Shown here piece by piece: positions 26,398-37,016 of a DNA stretch of 64,000 bases. Position 1 is the first letter of the stretch; every line of letters starts with the position of its first letter. The notes under the pieces were generated by a model. That model was given only the letters and a program-made list of their open reading frames with translations. It was not told where the DNA came from and ran no database searches. Both the position numbers and the translations under genes were made by a program. The DNA comes from Demequina maris (GTDB taxonomy: Bacteria; Actinomycetota; Actinomycetes; Actinomycetales; Demequinaceae), in the NCBI RefSeq assembly GCF_000971155.1, contig NZ_BBLX01000012.1:29093-93092 (forward strand). The letters are read 5' to 3'.

Positions 26398-27696
26398 ATG
26401 AACGACGACACGATCGCCCTGCGCGCCGAAGGCCTGTACAAGGTCTTCGGCCGCCACGCCGACGAGGCGGTGATCCAGCTGCACCGCGGCACGCCGCGCG
26501 ACGAGCTCGGCGCCGGCACGACGGCCGCCGTGATCGACGCCTCGTTCGAGGTGCGCCGTGGCGAGATCTTCGTGGTGATGGGGCTGTCCGGCTCGGGCAA
26601 GTCGACCCTGATCCGCATGCTCAACGGGCTGCACGACGCGACCGCCGGCACCGTCGAGGTCGCGGGCGAGCGCATCACCGACATCCCGGCCAAGCGCCTG
26701 CGGGAGATCCGCCAGAAGCGCATCTCGATGGTCTTCCAGCACTTCGCGCTGCTCCCCCACCGCACCGTGCTCGACAACGTCGCGTACGGCCTCGAGATCC
26801 AGGGCGTCGCGCTCGACGAGCGCATCGCCCGCGCCCGCAAGGTCACCGAGATCGTGGGCCTCAAGGGGTGGGAGGAGAAGCACCCCTCGGAGCTCTCCGG
26901 CGGCATGCAGCAGCGCGTGGGACTCGCCCGCGCCCTCGCGGCCGACACCGACGTGCTCCTCATGGACGAGGCCTTCTCCGCGCTCGACCCGCTGATCCGC
27001 CGCGAGATGCAGGACCAGCTGCTCGAGCTGCAGGCCGAGCTCGGCAAGACCATCATCTTCATCACGCACGACCTCAACGAGGCCATGTACATCGGCGACC
27101 GCATCGCCGTCATGCGGGACGGCCGCATCGTCCAGATCGGCTCGCCCGAGGACATCCTCACCAACCCCGCGAACGACTACGTCGAGCAGTTCGTGCAGGA
27201 CGTCGACCGCACCAAGGTGCTCACGGCGGAGTCCGTGATGCGCAAGCCGCGCGCGGTCGTCCACATCGGCGCCGGCCCCCGCGCCGCGCTCACGATCATG
27301 CGCGACGAGCAGCTCGCCGGCGCCTACGTGGTCAACAAGGACCGCACCATCGTCGGCTGGGTGCGCGACCGCGACGTCTTCGACCTCGTCCGACGGGGCG
27401 AGAAGGACCTCGCGCCCGTGATCCGCTCGGACCACGGCGCCGTCGCGACCGACACCGCGCTGGCCGACCTGTTCATCCCGTCCCTCGAGGCCGCGCTCCC
27501 CCTCGGTGTGCTCGACTCCCGCGACCGCCTCGTCGGCGTGATCCCGCGCGTGACGCTGCTCGCGGCGCTCGGCGGCGAGCCCGAGGCCGCCGCGACCGCG
27601 ACCCCGCGTCCCGACCCGCTGCCCGCCGAGGTGGTCGACCAGGTGCTGGAGTCCGCCGTCGGATCCCGCGCCGCCCACGCCAAGGAGGCCATCTGA
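26398..27696 (+). CDS. proV: Glycine betaine/proline ABC transporter, ATP-binding protein
   Basis: A 432-residue ATPase of the ProV/OpuAA type. Walker A is GLSGSGKST (about residues 62-70), the signature is ELSGGMQQRVGLARALA, and Walker B is VLLMDEAFSALDPL. The C-terminal 150 residues form tandem CBS domains (VMRKPRAVVHIGAGPRAAL onward), which in related transporters sense ionic strength or c-di-AMP. It energises uptake of betaine or proline together with the permease and binding protein downstream. Its stop overlaps the start of proW (TGATG). A decamer copy lies at 27124-27133. Confidence 0.94.
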   Translation: MNDDTIALRAEGLYKVFGRHADEAVIQLHRGTPRDELGAGTTAAVIDASFEVRRGEIFVVMGLSGSGKSTLIRMLNGLHDATAGTVEVAGERITDIPAKRLREIRQKRISMVFQHFALLPHRTVLDNVAYGLEIQGVALDERIARARKVTEIVGLKGWEEKHPSELSGGMQQRVGLARALAADTDVLLMDEAFSALDPLIRREMQDQLLELQAELGKTIIFITHDLNEAMYIGDRIAVMRDGRIVQIGSPEDILTNPANDYVEQFVQDVDRTKVLTAESVMRKPRAVVHIGAGPRAALTIMRDEQLAGAYVVNKDRTIVGWVRDRDVFDLVRRGEKDLAPVIRSDHGAVATDTALADLFIPSLEAALPLGVLDSRDRLVGVIPRVTLLAALGGEPEAAATATPRPDPLPAEVVDQVLESAVGSRAAHAKEAI

Positions 27697-28637
27697 TGGA
27701 GTTCCGCATCCCCGTCGGCACCTGGATCGACGGCTTCTTCGACTGGCTCGAGGACAGCTTCTCGTGGCTGTTCGAGGCCCTGCGCCAGCTGTTCATCTGG
27801 ATGTTCGACGCCGTCGACTGGGTCTTCGCGACGCCCCCGGCGCTCGTGGTGATCGCGCTCGTCGCCGTCGCGGCGCTCCTCGCCCGCGGATGGAAGTTCG
27901 CAGTCGGCGCGACGTTCGGCCTGCTGTTCATCATGGGAGTCAACCAGTGGGACAACGCGATCGACTCGCTCGCGCTGGTCCTCGTCGCCGCGTTCCTGGC
28001 CGTCGTGATCTCGCTCCCGCTCGGCATCTGGGCGGCGCGCAACGACACCGTGTCGAAGATCCTCAAGCCCGTCATGGACTTCCTGCAGACGCTCCCGGCG
28101 TTCGTCTACCTCGTGCCCGCGCTCGGCCTGTTCCGCATCGGCGTGGCCCCCGGCATCATCGCCACGCTGATCTTCGCGATGGCGCCCGGCGTGCGCCTCA
28201 CCGAGCTCGGCATCCGCGGCGTGGACAAGGAGGTCGTCGAGGCCGGCCAGGCGTTCGGCGCCCACCCGCGCCGCATCCTGCGTCAGATCCAGATCCCGCT
28301 CGCGATGCCGTCGATCATGGCCGGCATCAACCAGATCATCATGCTGTCGCTGTCGATGGTGGTCATCGCCGGCCTGGTCGGCGCGGGCGGCCTCGGCGGC
28401 GACGTCGCCCAGGCGATCTCCGCGCTCAACGTCAGCCTCGGCTTCGAGGCCGGCCTGTCCGTCGTCGTGCTCGCGATCCTGCTCGACCGGTTCACCGCGT
28501 CGTTCGGCAAGGGCCTCGGCCTGTACTCGCGGTGGCGGCGGTCGTACGTCGCCAAGAAGGAGGCGGACCAGCAGGCCCGCTTCGACGCCGAGGAGGAGGT
28601 CGCCCGCGGCGGACGCCGCCCGGTCGCCTCGCACTGA
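27696..28637 (+). CDS. proW: Glycine betaine/proline ABC transporter, permease
   Basis: A 313-residue inner-membrane permease. The N-terminus is an amphipathic Trp/Phe-rich stretch (FFDWLEDSFSWLFEALRQLF), as in ProW. The EAA loop that contacts the ATPase reads VVEAGQAFGAHPRRILRQIQ. VMDFLQTLPAFVYLVP is a strongly conserved ProW segment. The start overlaps the proV stop by one base. A hairpin of two inverted decamers follows, before the binding protein gene. Confidence 0.94.
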   Translation: MEFRIPVGTWIDGFFDWLEDSFSWLFEALRQLFIWMFDAVDWVFATPPALVVIALVAVAALLARGWKFAVGATFGLLFIMGVNQWDNAIDSLALVLVAAFLAVVISLPLGIWAARNDTVSKILKPVMDFLQTLPAFVYLVPALGLFRIGVAPGIIATLIFAMAPGVRLTELGIRGVDKEVVEAGQAFGAHPRRILRQIQIPLAMPSIMAGINQIIMLSLSMVVIAGLVGAGGLGGDVAQAISALNVSLGFEAGLSVVVLAILLDRFTASFGKGLGLYSRWRRSYVAKKEADQQARFDAEEEVARGGRRPVASH

Positions 28638-28647
28638 CCCCACCCCC

Positions 28648-28669
28648 GCATCGTCCCGCCGGACGATGC
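28648..28669. terminator. Hairpin of two inverted decamers between proW and proX
   Basis: Arms GCATCGTCC (28648-28656) and GGACGATGC (28661-28669) pair perfectly around CGCC. The same 22 bases recur at 55625-55646. In this position it could act as an attenuator between the cytoplasmic components and the binding-protein gene, which is usually expressed at a different level. Confidence 0.6.
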
Positions 28670-28780
28670 CCCAGACCTCGCGGCTTCTGAGGGAGCCGCG
28701 TGCACCCCGCCCTGCCCGGAAAGGGGCGGCCGGTGCTCACTCCGAGGGGAGACACCCCTCGCTGCGAAAGGAAAAAGATC

Positions 28781-29677
28781 ATGAAGCTTCGCGCCTTCGC
28801 GCCCTTCGCCATGGCCGCCGCCGGCGGTCTCGTGCTCGCCGGCTGCTCGTCCTCCGAGGCCGACTCCGACACCGCCGCCTCCGGTGAGGCCGCCGGCGGC
28901 GACCTCACCTTCGCCGTGTTCAACGGCTGGGACGAGTCGCTCGCGACCTCGCTCCTGTGGGAGAACGTCCTCGAGGCCCAGGGCTACAACGTCGAGCTCG
29001 AGTACGCCGACCCGGCCGTCGTCTTCCAGGGCGTCGCGGACGGCGACTACGACGTCGTGACCGACGTGTGGCTGCCGCTCACCCACGCCTCGTACATCGA
29101 GGAGTTCGGCGACGACATGGAGGAGCTCGGCGCCTGGTTCGACTCCGCCGCCCTCACCGTCGCGGTCAACGCCGACGCGCCCGTCGACTCGCTCGCGGAC
29201 CTCGCCGAGCACGCCGACGAGTTCGGCAACCGCATCGTCGGCATCGAGCCCGGCGCGGGCCTCACCGCCACCGTCCAGGACGCGGTCATCCCGACCTACG
29301 GCCTCGAGGACATGGAGTTCCTGACCTCGTCGACCCCGGCGATGCTGTCGGAGCTCGACACCGCCACCTCGAACGGCGAGAACATCATCGTCACGCTGTG
29401 GGAGCCGCACTGGGCCTACGGCGCGTACGACCTCAAGAACCTCGAGGACCCCGAGGGCACGCTCGGCGAGGCCGAGAACATCGTGACCTACGGCCGCTCG
29501 GGCCTCGGCGAGGACTTCCCCGAGGTCGCCGAGTGGATGGGCGCGTTCACCATGGACGCCGACCACCTGTACGACCTCGAGAACGCCCTCAACGGCGCGG
29601 ACACGGCCGACTACGCGGACATCGTGTCCGAGTGGGTCGCCGCGAACCAGGAGTGGGTCGACTCGCTCACCGCGTAA
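28781..29677 (+). CDS. proX: Glycine betaine/proline-binding lipoprotein
   Basis: A 298-residue substrate-binding lipoprotein of the OpuAC type. The signal peptide ends in the lipobox VLAGC (Cys21). The mature protein begins with a Ser/Ala/Gly linker, then LTFAVFNGWDESLATSLLWE, and has DVVTDVWLPLTH and TLWEPHWAYGAYDLK. The Trp residues in these segments are candidates for the aromatic cage that holds quaternary amines. The ATG follows a GAAAGGAAA ribosome site. Third gene of the operon, after the decamer hairpin, and followed by a strong terminator. Its domain order is standard, unlike the binding protein at 58029. Confidence 0.94.
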   Translation: MKLRAFAPFAMAAAGGLVLAGCSSSEADSDTAASGEAAGGDLTFAVFNGWDESLATSLLWENVLEAQGYNVELEYADPAVVFQGVADGDYDVVTDVWLPLTHASYIEEFGDDMEELGAWFDSAALTVAVNADAPVDSLADLAEHADEFGNRIVGIEPGAGLTATVQDAVIPTYGLEDMEFLTSSTPAMLSELDTATSNGENIIVTLWEPHWAYGAYDLKNLEDPEGTLGEAENIVTYGRSGLGEDFPEVAEWMGAFTMDADHLYDLENALNGADTADYADIVSEWVAANQEWVDSLTA

Positions 29678-29695
29678 GACTCAGCACGGATCGCA

Positions 29696-29728
29696 GGCGC
29701 CGGTCGTCCCTCCGGGGCGGCCGGCGCC
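29696..29728 (+). terminator. Terminator after proX
   Basis: A 15-bp stem with two T-G wobbles: GGCGCCGGTCGTCCC (29696-29710), loop TCC, and complement at 29714-29728, followed by TT. Confidence 0.8.
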
Positions 29729-29943
29729 TTCGCGTGCCCGCCCCGGCGGCGCGGTCCCCGTCCCGCGGGCGCGGCGCCACTCTCGTTCACGTATGTCAGC
29801 GTGGGGTGAAATGGCAGCCGCGAACGGGCCGGGCTCCCGTTCAACACCACGCCCGACGCACCGCTGTTTCACGTCACGGTGATATGCGCGAACGGATGTA
29901 TGCCGCCGCCCACCGCAACGCTCCGCCATCGGCACCCCACCGC

Positions 29944-30423
29944 TCAGCGCTTCCGGAACCCGACCGGCTCGTCGAGGTGCGGGCTCCATGCCTCGCGCTC
30001 CGCGTCGGTGAGGCGGCGGGGCCGCTGCGTCGCGGAGTCGACCAGCACCAACGTGGTCGCGGCCTTCGCGTAGAGCACGGGCTCCTGCGCGTCGGACGGC
30101 GACCACACCTCGTAGCAGATCTCGATGCTCGCTCCGCCGAGCCGGCCGATCCACAGCTGCACGTCGAGCGGGCGGCGCATGTACGGGATCGGCTCGAGGT
30201 ACTCGATCTGCTGCGCGGCGATGAGCGTGATCGTCTCCGCGTCGGGCCCGCCCGCGATGAGCGCGGTGTGCGGCACCTCGTGCTCCTCCGCGGCCGAGCG
30301 GTCCGCCCAGAAGACGCGGATGCGCGCCTCCTCGAGCAAGCGGAGCATCTCCGCGTTGTTGACATGGCCGTAGGCGTCGAGGTCCGACCACCGCAGCGTG
30401 ATCGGCACGTGGATGCGTGTCAT
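29944..30423 (-). CDS. Acyl-CoA thioesterase, 4-hydroxybenzoyl-CoA thioesterase type
   Basis: A 159-residue single hotdog-fold protein. RWSDLDAYGHVNNAEMLRLLEEAR near the N-terminus is the catalytic motif of the 4HBT/YbgC class, with the conserved Asp and the HVNN turn. The start at ATG 30423 gives the typical N-terminus (MTRIHVPITLRWSD); upstream in-frame starts add only non-conserved residues. The substrate is unknown. It converges with proX; the 266-bp gap holds the proX terminator and a second small hairpin (GAACGGG/CCCGTTC, about 29822-29842). Confidence 0.88.
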   Translation of the reverse strand: MTRIHVPITLRWSDLDAYGHVNNAEMLRLLEEARIRVFWADRSAAEEHEVPHTALIAGGPDAETITLIAAQQIEYLEPIPYMRRPLDVQLWIGRLGGASIEICYEVWSPSDAQEPVLYAKAATTLVLVDSATQRPRRLTDAEREAWSPHLDEPVGFRKR

Positions 30424-30502
30424 GGAGGCCACGCTAGCGCCAGAACCGACGACACCCCCCGCCTGATGCCAGGCGAGGGGCGTCATGGAATCGGTCGCGA
30501 GG

Positions 30503-32185
<1,683 letters not shown>

Positions 32186-32291
32186 TGCTGCTCCGTCGGT
32201 TGTCCTGAGCGGGCGCGCGGGCGCCCGGATGCCGCCCCCTAGCCTACGGGAGGACGATGCGCCGCCGTGGTCGGGCGGCCCGCGCACCCGC

Positions 32292-32846
32292 TCAGTACGC
32301 CGGCTGGGGCGCGTCCTCCGCCTCCGTCGCGGCGAGCTCGTCCTCGTCGACGTCCGGCGGTTCGGTCTCGAACGCGGAGGCGTCGACCGCATCGTCCGCC
32401 GATCCGTCGCCCGAGGTGCCCTCGTGCGACGCCTCGATGGCGCCCGCGGCGGCGCTGACATCGGCCGTGGTCATGGACGCGTCGCCGACGGCACGCGAGA
32501 ACGCGTTGACGAGTCCGCGCGTGCAGTCGGGGCCCACGGCGGTGGCGTCGATGATGTGGTCCACCCGCGGCCCGTCCTTGGCCTCCCACGTGCTGGTCCG
32601 CAGGCGTCCGGTCACCACCACCGGCATGCCCTTCTTGATGGACTTCTCGACGGTGATGGCCGCGGAGCGGAACGTCCGCACGGTGAACCACTCGGTCACG
32701 CCGTCGACCCACGCGCTCTTCTCGCGATCGAAGTAGCGGGGCGTCGACGCGAGCCGGAACGACGTGAGGGCGAGGTCACCCTGCCCCACGAACAGTTTGG
32801 CGTCCGACGCGGCCCACCCCGTCACGGTGATGGTCAGCTCGTTCAT
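32292..32846 (-). CDS. Single-stranded DNA-binding protein paralogue (SsbB-like)
   Basis: A 184-residue OB-fold protein. The core (about residues 1-115) shows TITVTGWAASDAKLF, LTSFRLASTPRYFDRE and VVVTGRLRTSTWEAKDG, typical of bacterial SSB. The tail is Asp/Glu/Ala-rich but ends in EDAPQPAY, so the acidic DDDIPF-type tip that recruits replication partners in housekeeping SSB is missing. It is therefore more likely an accessory SSB than the replication SSB, which in actinobacteria normally lies with rpsF and rplI. A strong GGGAGGAAG ribosome site precedes the ATG. It follows the two GTPase genes on the same strand. The tail contains a decamer copy (32388-32397). Confidence 0.88.
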   Translation of the reverse strand: MNELTITVTGWAASDAKLFVGQGDLALTSFRLASTPRYFDREKSAWVDGVTEWFTVRTFRSAAITVEKSIKKGMPVVVTGRLRTSTWEAKDGPRVDHIIDATAVGPDCTRGLVNAFSRAVGDASMTTADVSAAAGAIEASHEGTSGDGSADDAVDASAFETEPPDVDEDELAATEAEDAPQPAY

Positions 32847-32980
32847 GCTTCCTCCCTGGCGCCGCACGGTGCGGCTGGGTCCAGGGTGCGAGCGGTCGGG
32901 TGGACGTCGCGCGGTCCTGCGTGGATCAGGGGACGCCGGCACGCGGCGACGCGGCCGGGGACATCGGCCGCGCGGCGCGC

Positions 32981-34468
32981 TCAGCCGTCGTGCAGGTGGC
33001 GGTCGTGCCGCTCGTGGCGGTCCTGGTGGACCGGCGCCCAGATGTCGGCGGGCAGGGGCTCGTCCTCGACCTCGACCACCTCGGGCACCACGGTCTCCGG
33101 CTCGACGTCCGGCTCCACGGGCTCGCCCGCGCCCTCGGGCGCGGATGCGCGCGCGATCACCGTGAGCTCGTCGAGGTTGCGGTACGCCTGGTGGATGAGC
33201 TGGGTCGGCCGCACGATGCCGGGCTCGATCGCCGCGTGCACGGCCTCCCGGCCCAGCCGCAGCATCTCCTTCTCCATCGCGCTCGCCCCGGACCGGCGGC
33301 GCCCGAAGGACGCGTGGCGCGCCTCCGGCCAGGTGACGGCGGCGAGCGCCTCGTCGACGGCAGCGGTGAGCTCGTCCGCGGGCGCGACGGCCTCGCCGAT
33401 GACGATCCGCCACTGCACCGGCAGGCCCTCGGAGGCCGCGTCGATCCAGTCCAGCCGCTCGCGGTCGACCACCTCGAGGCGCATCGGCTCCTGCGCCGGC
33501 ACCGAGGACGAGCGGCCCGCGACGACGGCCGCGGCGGCCTCGGCGCGCGCATCGACGCCGGCGGCGGCCGCGAGCGCGGCGACCAGCTCGGACACGTCGG
33601 GCAGCACCGGCTCGGCGTCGCGCGCGAGCGCGCGCTCCAGCGTGCGGCCGGCGGCGACCAGGTCCGCGGCGACCGCCTCGGCCGCGACCGATCGCGCCTG
33701 CACGGCGCCCTCGAGCTCGGCGCGCAGCACGTCGACTCCCTGGCCCGTGCGGGCGCTCACCGGCATGACGGGCACCGAGTGCATGCCGTCGAGAGCGAGC
33801 AGGCGCTGGAGGTCGCGCGCGACCTCCCAGCCCTCCTCGGTGGTGAGCCGGTCGACATGGTTGAGCACCATCAGCGACGGCTGGCCCGTCACGGACGTCT
33901 GTCGGAGGTAGCCCTCGTGGATCGCGTTGTCCGCGTACTTCTGCGGGTCGACCACCCACAGCAGCAGGTCGACCTGCGGCACGATGCGGTCGACCACCTC
34001 ACGGTTGTGCGGGTTCACCGAGTCATGGTCGGGCAGGTCGAGCAGCACGAGGCCCGCGAGCGCGGGATCCGGCATGGTGCCCATGGCGTCGAAGCGCCGC
34101 AGCCGGCGGTCGCGCGCCACGCCGAGCCAGTCGAGCAGCGCATCGGCGCGCTCGGGGCCCCACACGGCGGCGCTCACGTCGGAGGTCGTCGGGCGGGCGA
34201 CGCCCGGCACCGCGAAGTCCACGCCCGTGATGGCGTTGAAGAGGGTCGACTTGCCGGAGCCGGTGCCGCCCGCGAGCGCCACGACCGTCCAGTCGATTCC
34301 CAGGTGGAGGCGCTCGTCGCAGCGGTCGACGGCCGCGTGCAGCTCGTCGCGGATGGGCGTGGGGATGGCCTCGCGCGCCCAGTCGAGCGACGAGCGGAGC
34401 CGCTCGACGCGCTCGCGCAGCACCGTGGTCTCGTCGTGCGGGGGCAGGTCCTCGAAGCTCACGCTCAC
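32981..34468 (-). CDS. YfjP-like GTPase, second of a coupled pair
   Basis: A 495-residue protein with an N-terminal GTPase domain. G1 is GGTGSGKST (about residues 67-75), G2 region PTTSDVSAAVW, G3 LLDLPDHDS, and G4 NHVD. The C-terminal half is helical and ends in a Pro/Glu/Val-rich tail and a His/Asp/Arg-rich terminus (HQDRHERHDRHLHDG). No strong membrane helix is visible. It starts with GTG overlapping the stop of the first GTPase gene by four bases (GTGA), which suggests stoichiometric production and a heteromeric, perhaps dynamin-like, membrane-associated function (inference from paired IniA/IniC and DynA/DynB systems). Confidence 0.8.
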   Translation of the reverse strand: MSVSFEDLPPHDETTVLRERVERLRSSLDWAREAIPTPIRDELHAAVDRCDERLHLGIDWTVVALAGGTGSGKSTLFNAITGVDFAVPGVARPTTSDVSAAVWGPERADALLDWLGVARDRRLRRFDAMGTMPDPALAGLVLLDLPDHDSVNPHNREVVDRIVPQVDLLLWVVDPQKYADNAIHEGYLRQTSVTGQPSLMVLNHVDRLTTEEGWEVARDLQRLLALDGMHSVPVMPVSARTGQGVDVLRAELEGAVQARSVAAEAVAADLVAAGRTLERALARDAEPVLPDVSELVAALAAAAGVDARAEAAAAVVAGRSSSVPAQEPMRLEVVDRERLDWIDAASEGLPVQWRIVIGEAVAPADELTAAVDEALAAVTWPEARHASFGRRRSGASAMEKEMLRLGREAVHAAIEPGIVRPTQLIHQAYRNLDELTVIARASAPEGAGEPVEPDVEPETVVPEVVEVEDEPLPADIWAPVHQDRHERHDRHLHDG

Positions 34469-36057
34469 AGCAGCCCCCTCAGCTCCGCGCGGCGCAGGCG
34501 GATCTTCGCGGACGAGTCCGGCATGAGGGACGGGATGTCGGTGGGCCGCATCATGTCGAGCGACTCGCGGTTCACGCAGTGACGGCGCGCGCCGTCGAGC
34601 TCCTCGCGCGCCGCGTCGACCGCCGCGCCGACGGCCTGCGGCGACGTGAGGATCATCAGCACCGTGCGCGCCTCCTCGATGCCGAGCGCGGCGCTCGCGA
34701 GGGCCGTCGTGAGGCCCGGCTCGCCGATCACCTGGATGCCGTTGTCGACGCCGGGCAGCTCGAGCACGATCTCCTGGCAGCGGTGCACCCACCGCCGCGA
34801 CGCGTCCGCGGCCTGACGCTCCCGCGCCTGCCGCGCGTCGCGCGGGTCGCGCCGCTCCGCGAGCCACGGCCCCACGCCGGTGTCGGCGCGCCGCAGCGCG
34901 TCCTCCATCGCCTCGGCGACGGACGATGCGGCGAAGACCAGGCGCGACTCGACCGCCTCGAGCAGGTCGCGGTAGATCGCGTGCAACACCTCGTCGCGCT
35001 GCTCCCGGGCGGCGCCGCGGCGCACCCACATGCTGTTGCGCAGCTTGAACAGCGCTCCGCCGTCCGCCGTGGCCTGCTGCCAGCGGGCGGTGAGCGCGCC
35101 GGTGGCGATGGTCTCCCACCAGCGCTCGCCGCCCTCGTGCGACACCTGGGCCGCGGCGCGCCGCACCTCGCCGCGGACGTCCTTCGCGGCGGCGGACTGG
35201 TCGTCCATCGCCTCGGCGAGCGTCTCGAGCCACTCCTTGAGCGACTCGGCGGCGCCGTGGAGCGTGCGTTCGACGATGGTGGTGGCGGACGCGGCGGCGA
35301 CGGAGTCCAGCCAGCGGCCGAGGCCGCCGACGACGTCGCGCGGGACGATCGACTGGCGGTTGGGCGCCTCGGGGATGACGAACAGCGGGAGGGTCTCGAG
35401 GTGCTCCTCGGCGAGCCGGTCGACCAGCTCGCGGCGCACCTGAGCGGCCACGTCGACCGTGACGCGGTTGAGCACGACTGCGATGGACGCGCCACGATCC
35501 GCGCCGGCGCGCAGCGCCTCCCAAGGCACCGCGTCGCCGTAGCGGGCGGCGGTCGTGACGAAGATCCACAGGTCCGCGGCCTCCATCATCAGATGGGCGA
35601 TCTCGCGGTTCTCGCCGCTGATGGAGTCGAGGTCGGGAGAGTCGACGAGCGCGAGCCCGCGCGGCACCGCCTCGGTCGCGATGACCTTGGCGCGCTTGGC
35701 GACGTCGGACAGCACCGGGGTGTCCAGCGGGTGGTGGAAGAGGTGCGGCACGCGCGTGGTGGGACGCAGCACGCCCGACGGGGTCAGCTGCTCGCCTACC
35801 AGCGCGTTCACCACGGTCGACTTGCCGGCGCCGGTCGAGCCGGCGACCACCACGATCGCGGGCGAGGCCTCCTCGCGCACGCGCGGGATGAGGTGGTGGT
35901 CGAGCTGGTCGAGCATCCGCTGGATGGTCGCGCGCGCGTCCTCGACGCCGGCGACGGGGAGGGGCAGCTGCACGCCGGCGACCACGCGCCGGGTGTCGAC
36001 CAGGGCATCCAGAAGGTTGCCGGGATACGACCACGTCTTGATGGGTCGCATGCTCAT
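34465..36057 (-). CDS. Dynamin-like GTPase, first of a coupled pair
   Basis: A 530-residue protein with an N-terminal GTPase domain: G1 GSTGAGKSTVVNALVGE (about residue 52), G2 LRPTTRVPHLF, G3 ALVDSPDLDS, G4 LNRV. The long helical remainder has repeated Arg/Glu/Ala heptad-like stretches. It lacks an obvious membrane helix. I chose ATG 36057 (MSMRPIKTWSYP); ATG 36051 and 36108 are alternatives. Its stop overlaps the start of the second GTPase. The pair is followed by the ssb paralogue and ettA on the same strand. A decamer copy is at 34921-34930 (Ala-Ser-Ser). Confidence 0.8.
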   Translation of the reverse strand: MSMRPIKTWSYPGNLLDALVDTRRVVAGVQLPLPVAGVEDARATIQRMLDQLDHHLIPRVREEASPAIVVVAGSTGAGKSTVVNALVGEQLTPSGVLRPTTRVPHLFHHPLDTPVLSDVAKRAKVIATEAVPRGLALVDSPDLDSISGENREIAHLMMEAADLWIFVTTAARYGDAVPWEALRAGADRGASIAVVLNRVTVDVAAQVRRELVDRLAEEHLETLPLFVIPEAPNRQSIVPRDVVGGLGRWLDSVAAASATTIVERTLHGAAESLKEWLETLAEAMDDQSAAAKDVRGEVRRAAAQVSHEGGERWWETIATGALTARWQQATADGGALFKLRNSMWVRRGAAREQRDEVLHAIYRDLLEAVESRLVFAASSVAEAMEDALRRADTGVGPWLAERRDPRDARQARERQAADASRRWVHRCQEIVLELPGVDNGIQVIGEPGLTTALASAALGIEEARTVLMILTSPQAVGAAVDAAREELDGARRHCVNRESLDMMRPTDIPSLMPDSSAKIRLRRAELRGLL

Positions 36058-36222
36058 GCGACGACGCACCCGATCCTCAACATGCGAACAGGTTAGCGCG
36101 GAGGTCACTTACCAGGCGGCACGGGCACGCGTCGCCCCGCTCACGCGCCCGGCCGGCAACGGGACGATGCGCGGGGCGCGCGTGCCGCCGCCGGTAACCT
36201 AGGTGCGCGGCTCCGGCCGCCG

Positions 36223-36295
36223 GCCCCCGTAGCTCAGTGGATAGAGCATCGGACTTCTAATCCGCAGGTCGCTGGTTCGAATCCAGCCGGGGGCG
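36223..36295 (+). tRNA. tRNA-Arg (anticodon TCT)
   Basis: A 73-nt cloverleaf: acceptor GCCCCCG pairs with CGGGGGC (36288-36294), D arm GCTC...GAGC, anticodon loop CTTCTAA (anticodon TCT, reads AGA), and TTCGAAT T loop. CCA is not encoded. The first anticodon-stem pair is a mismatch, which is tolerated. The 3' part is duplicated at 37017-37061, marking it as an integration site. Confidence 0.95.
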
Positions 36296-36310
36296 CCGGT
36301 GATTCATCAG

Positions 36311-36844
36311 ATGGAAATGGTGGACGTGGGTTCTTCCTGTGCCGCGGTCGAGTTGCGGACGACATTTGGGGGCGGTTTGCGCCCGAGGCTGGGATTCGCT
36401 GGCGCATTCCTCGTGCTCACGGGAATCATCGCGTGGTCTGGTTTCTCCATGGCGGATCCAAACTACGGTTGGATCTTCGTAGACGATACGGCGACGAGGG
36501 TCCGAAACGTGGCTTTCATACTGGTTGGCATCTACGGAATCGGCATGGTCGTCCGGCTGCTCGGAATGGCGAGCGGTCGTCGGCCGTGGGCGACTATAGA
36601 AGTCGACGAAGGTCGCCTAATCGTTGAATGCAGTAGTTGGGTGCCATTCGCCCGAGTTCGTCGCGAAGAACTTGAGCTTCCTGTAGAAGTCATCTGGGAG
36701 GAAGCTCGCGACATACACCTTCTCCCCGGCGCTTGGTTGCGCACGCTCCGACTCCGATCAGGCAGCCGAGACGCCCGAGTGATGGCTTTCTGGCCATGGG
36801 ACGCAGCCAGCGTCGCAGCGCTTGAGAGACTCCTGGCATGCTGA
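36311..36844 (+). CDS. Small membrane protein within the tRNA-Arg insert
   Basis: About 177 residues (GTG 36299 and ATG 36317 are alternative starts). Two membrane helices are visible, LGFAGAFLVLTGIIAWSGF and VRNVAFILVGIYGIGMVVRLLG, followed by a C-terminal soluble part of about 90 residues rich in beta-like alternation (WATIEVDEGRLIVEC, LRTLRLRSGSRDARVMAFW), which could be a PH-like domain. I do not recognise a family. Codon use is AT-richer than any neighbour (GAA, CGA, TTG are common), consistent with foreign origin. Confidence 0.55.
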   Translation: MEMVDVGSSCAAVELRTTFGGGLRPRLGFAGAFLVLTGIIAWSGFSMADPNYGWIFVDDTATRVRNVAFILVGIYGIGMVVRLLGMASGRRPWATIEVDEGRLIVECSSWVPFARVRREELELPVEVIWEEARDIHLLPGAWLRTLRLRSGSRDARVMAFWPWDAASVAALERLLAC

Positions 36845-36861
36845 CCGCCTGAGGAACACGG

Positions 36862-36883
36862 CTGTGTGCACGCTGTGTGCACG
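36862..36883. repeat. Tandem 11-bp direct repeat in the mini-element
   Basis: CTGTGTGCACG occurs twice head to tail (36862-36872, 36873-36883), 18 bp after the stop of the small ORF. Short tandem direct repeats inside attachment regions are typical of integrase arm-binding sites; this assignment is inference. Confidence 0.5.
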
Positions 36884-37016
36884 CGACTAGGACGAGACAG
36901 CCCTCACATGTCACCGGAACCGACGGGGCTGCTCGGGAATCGTGCTCCGGAACGGACAGGACGAGGCGTGACGAGCCATTCGCAGCGCCCGGAATGGGCC
37001 GGGTCTATTGCTGGGC

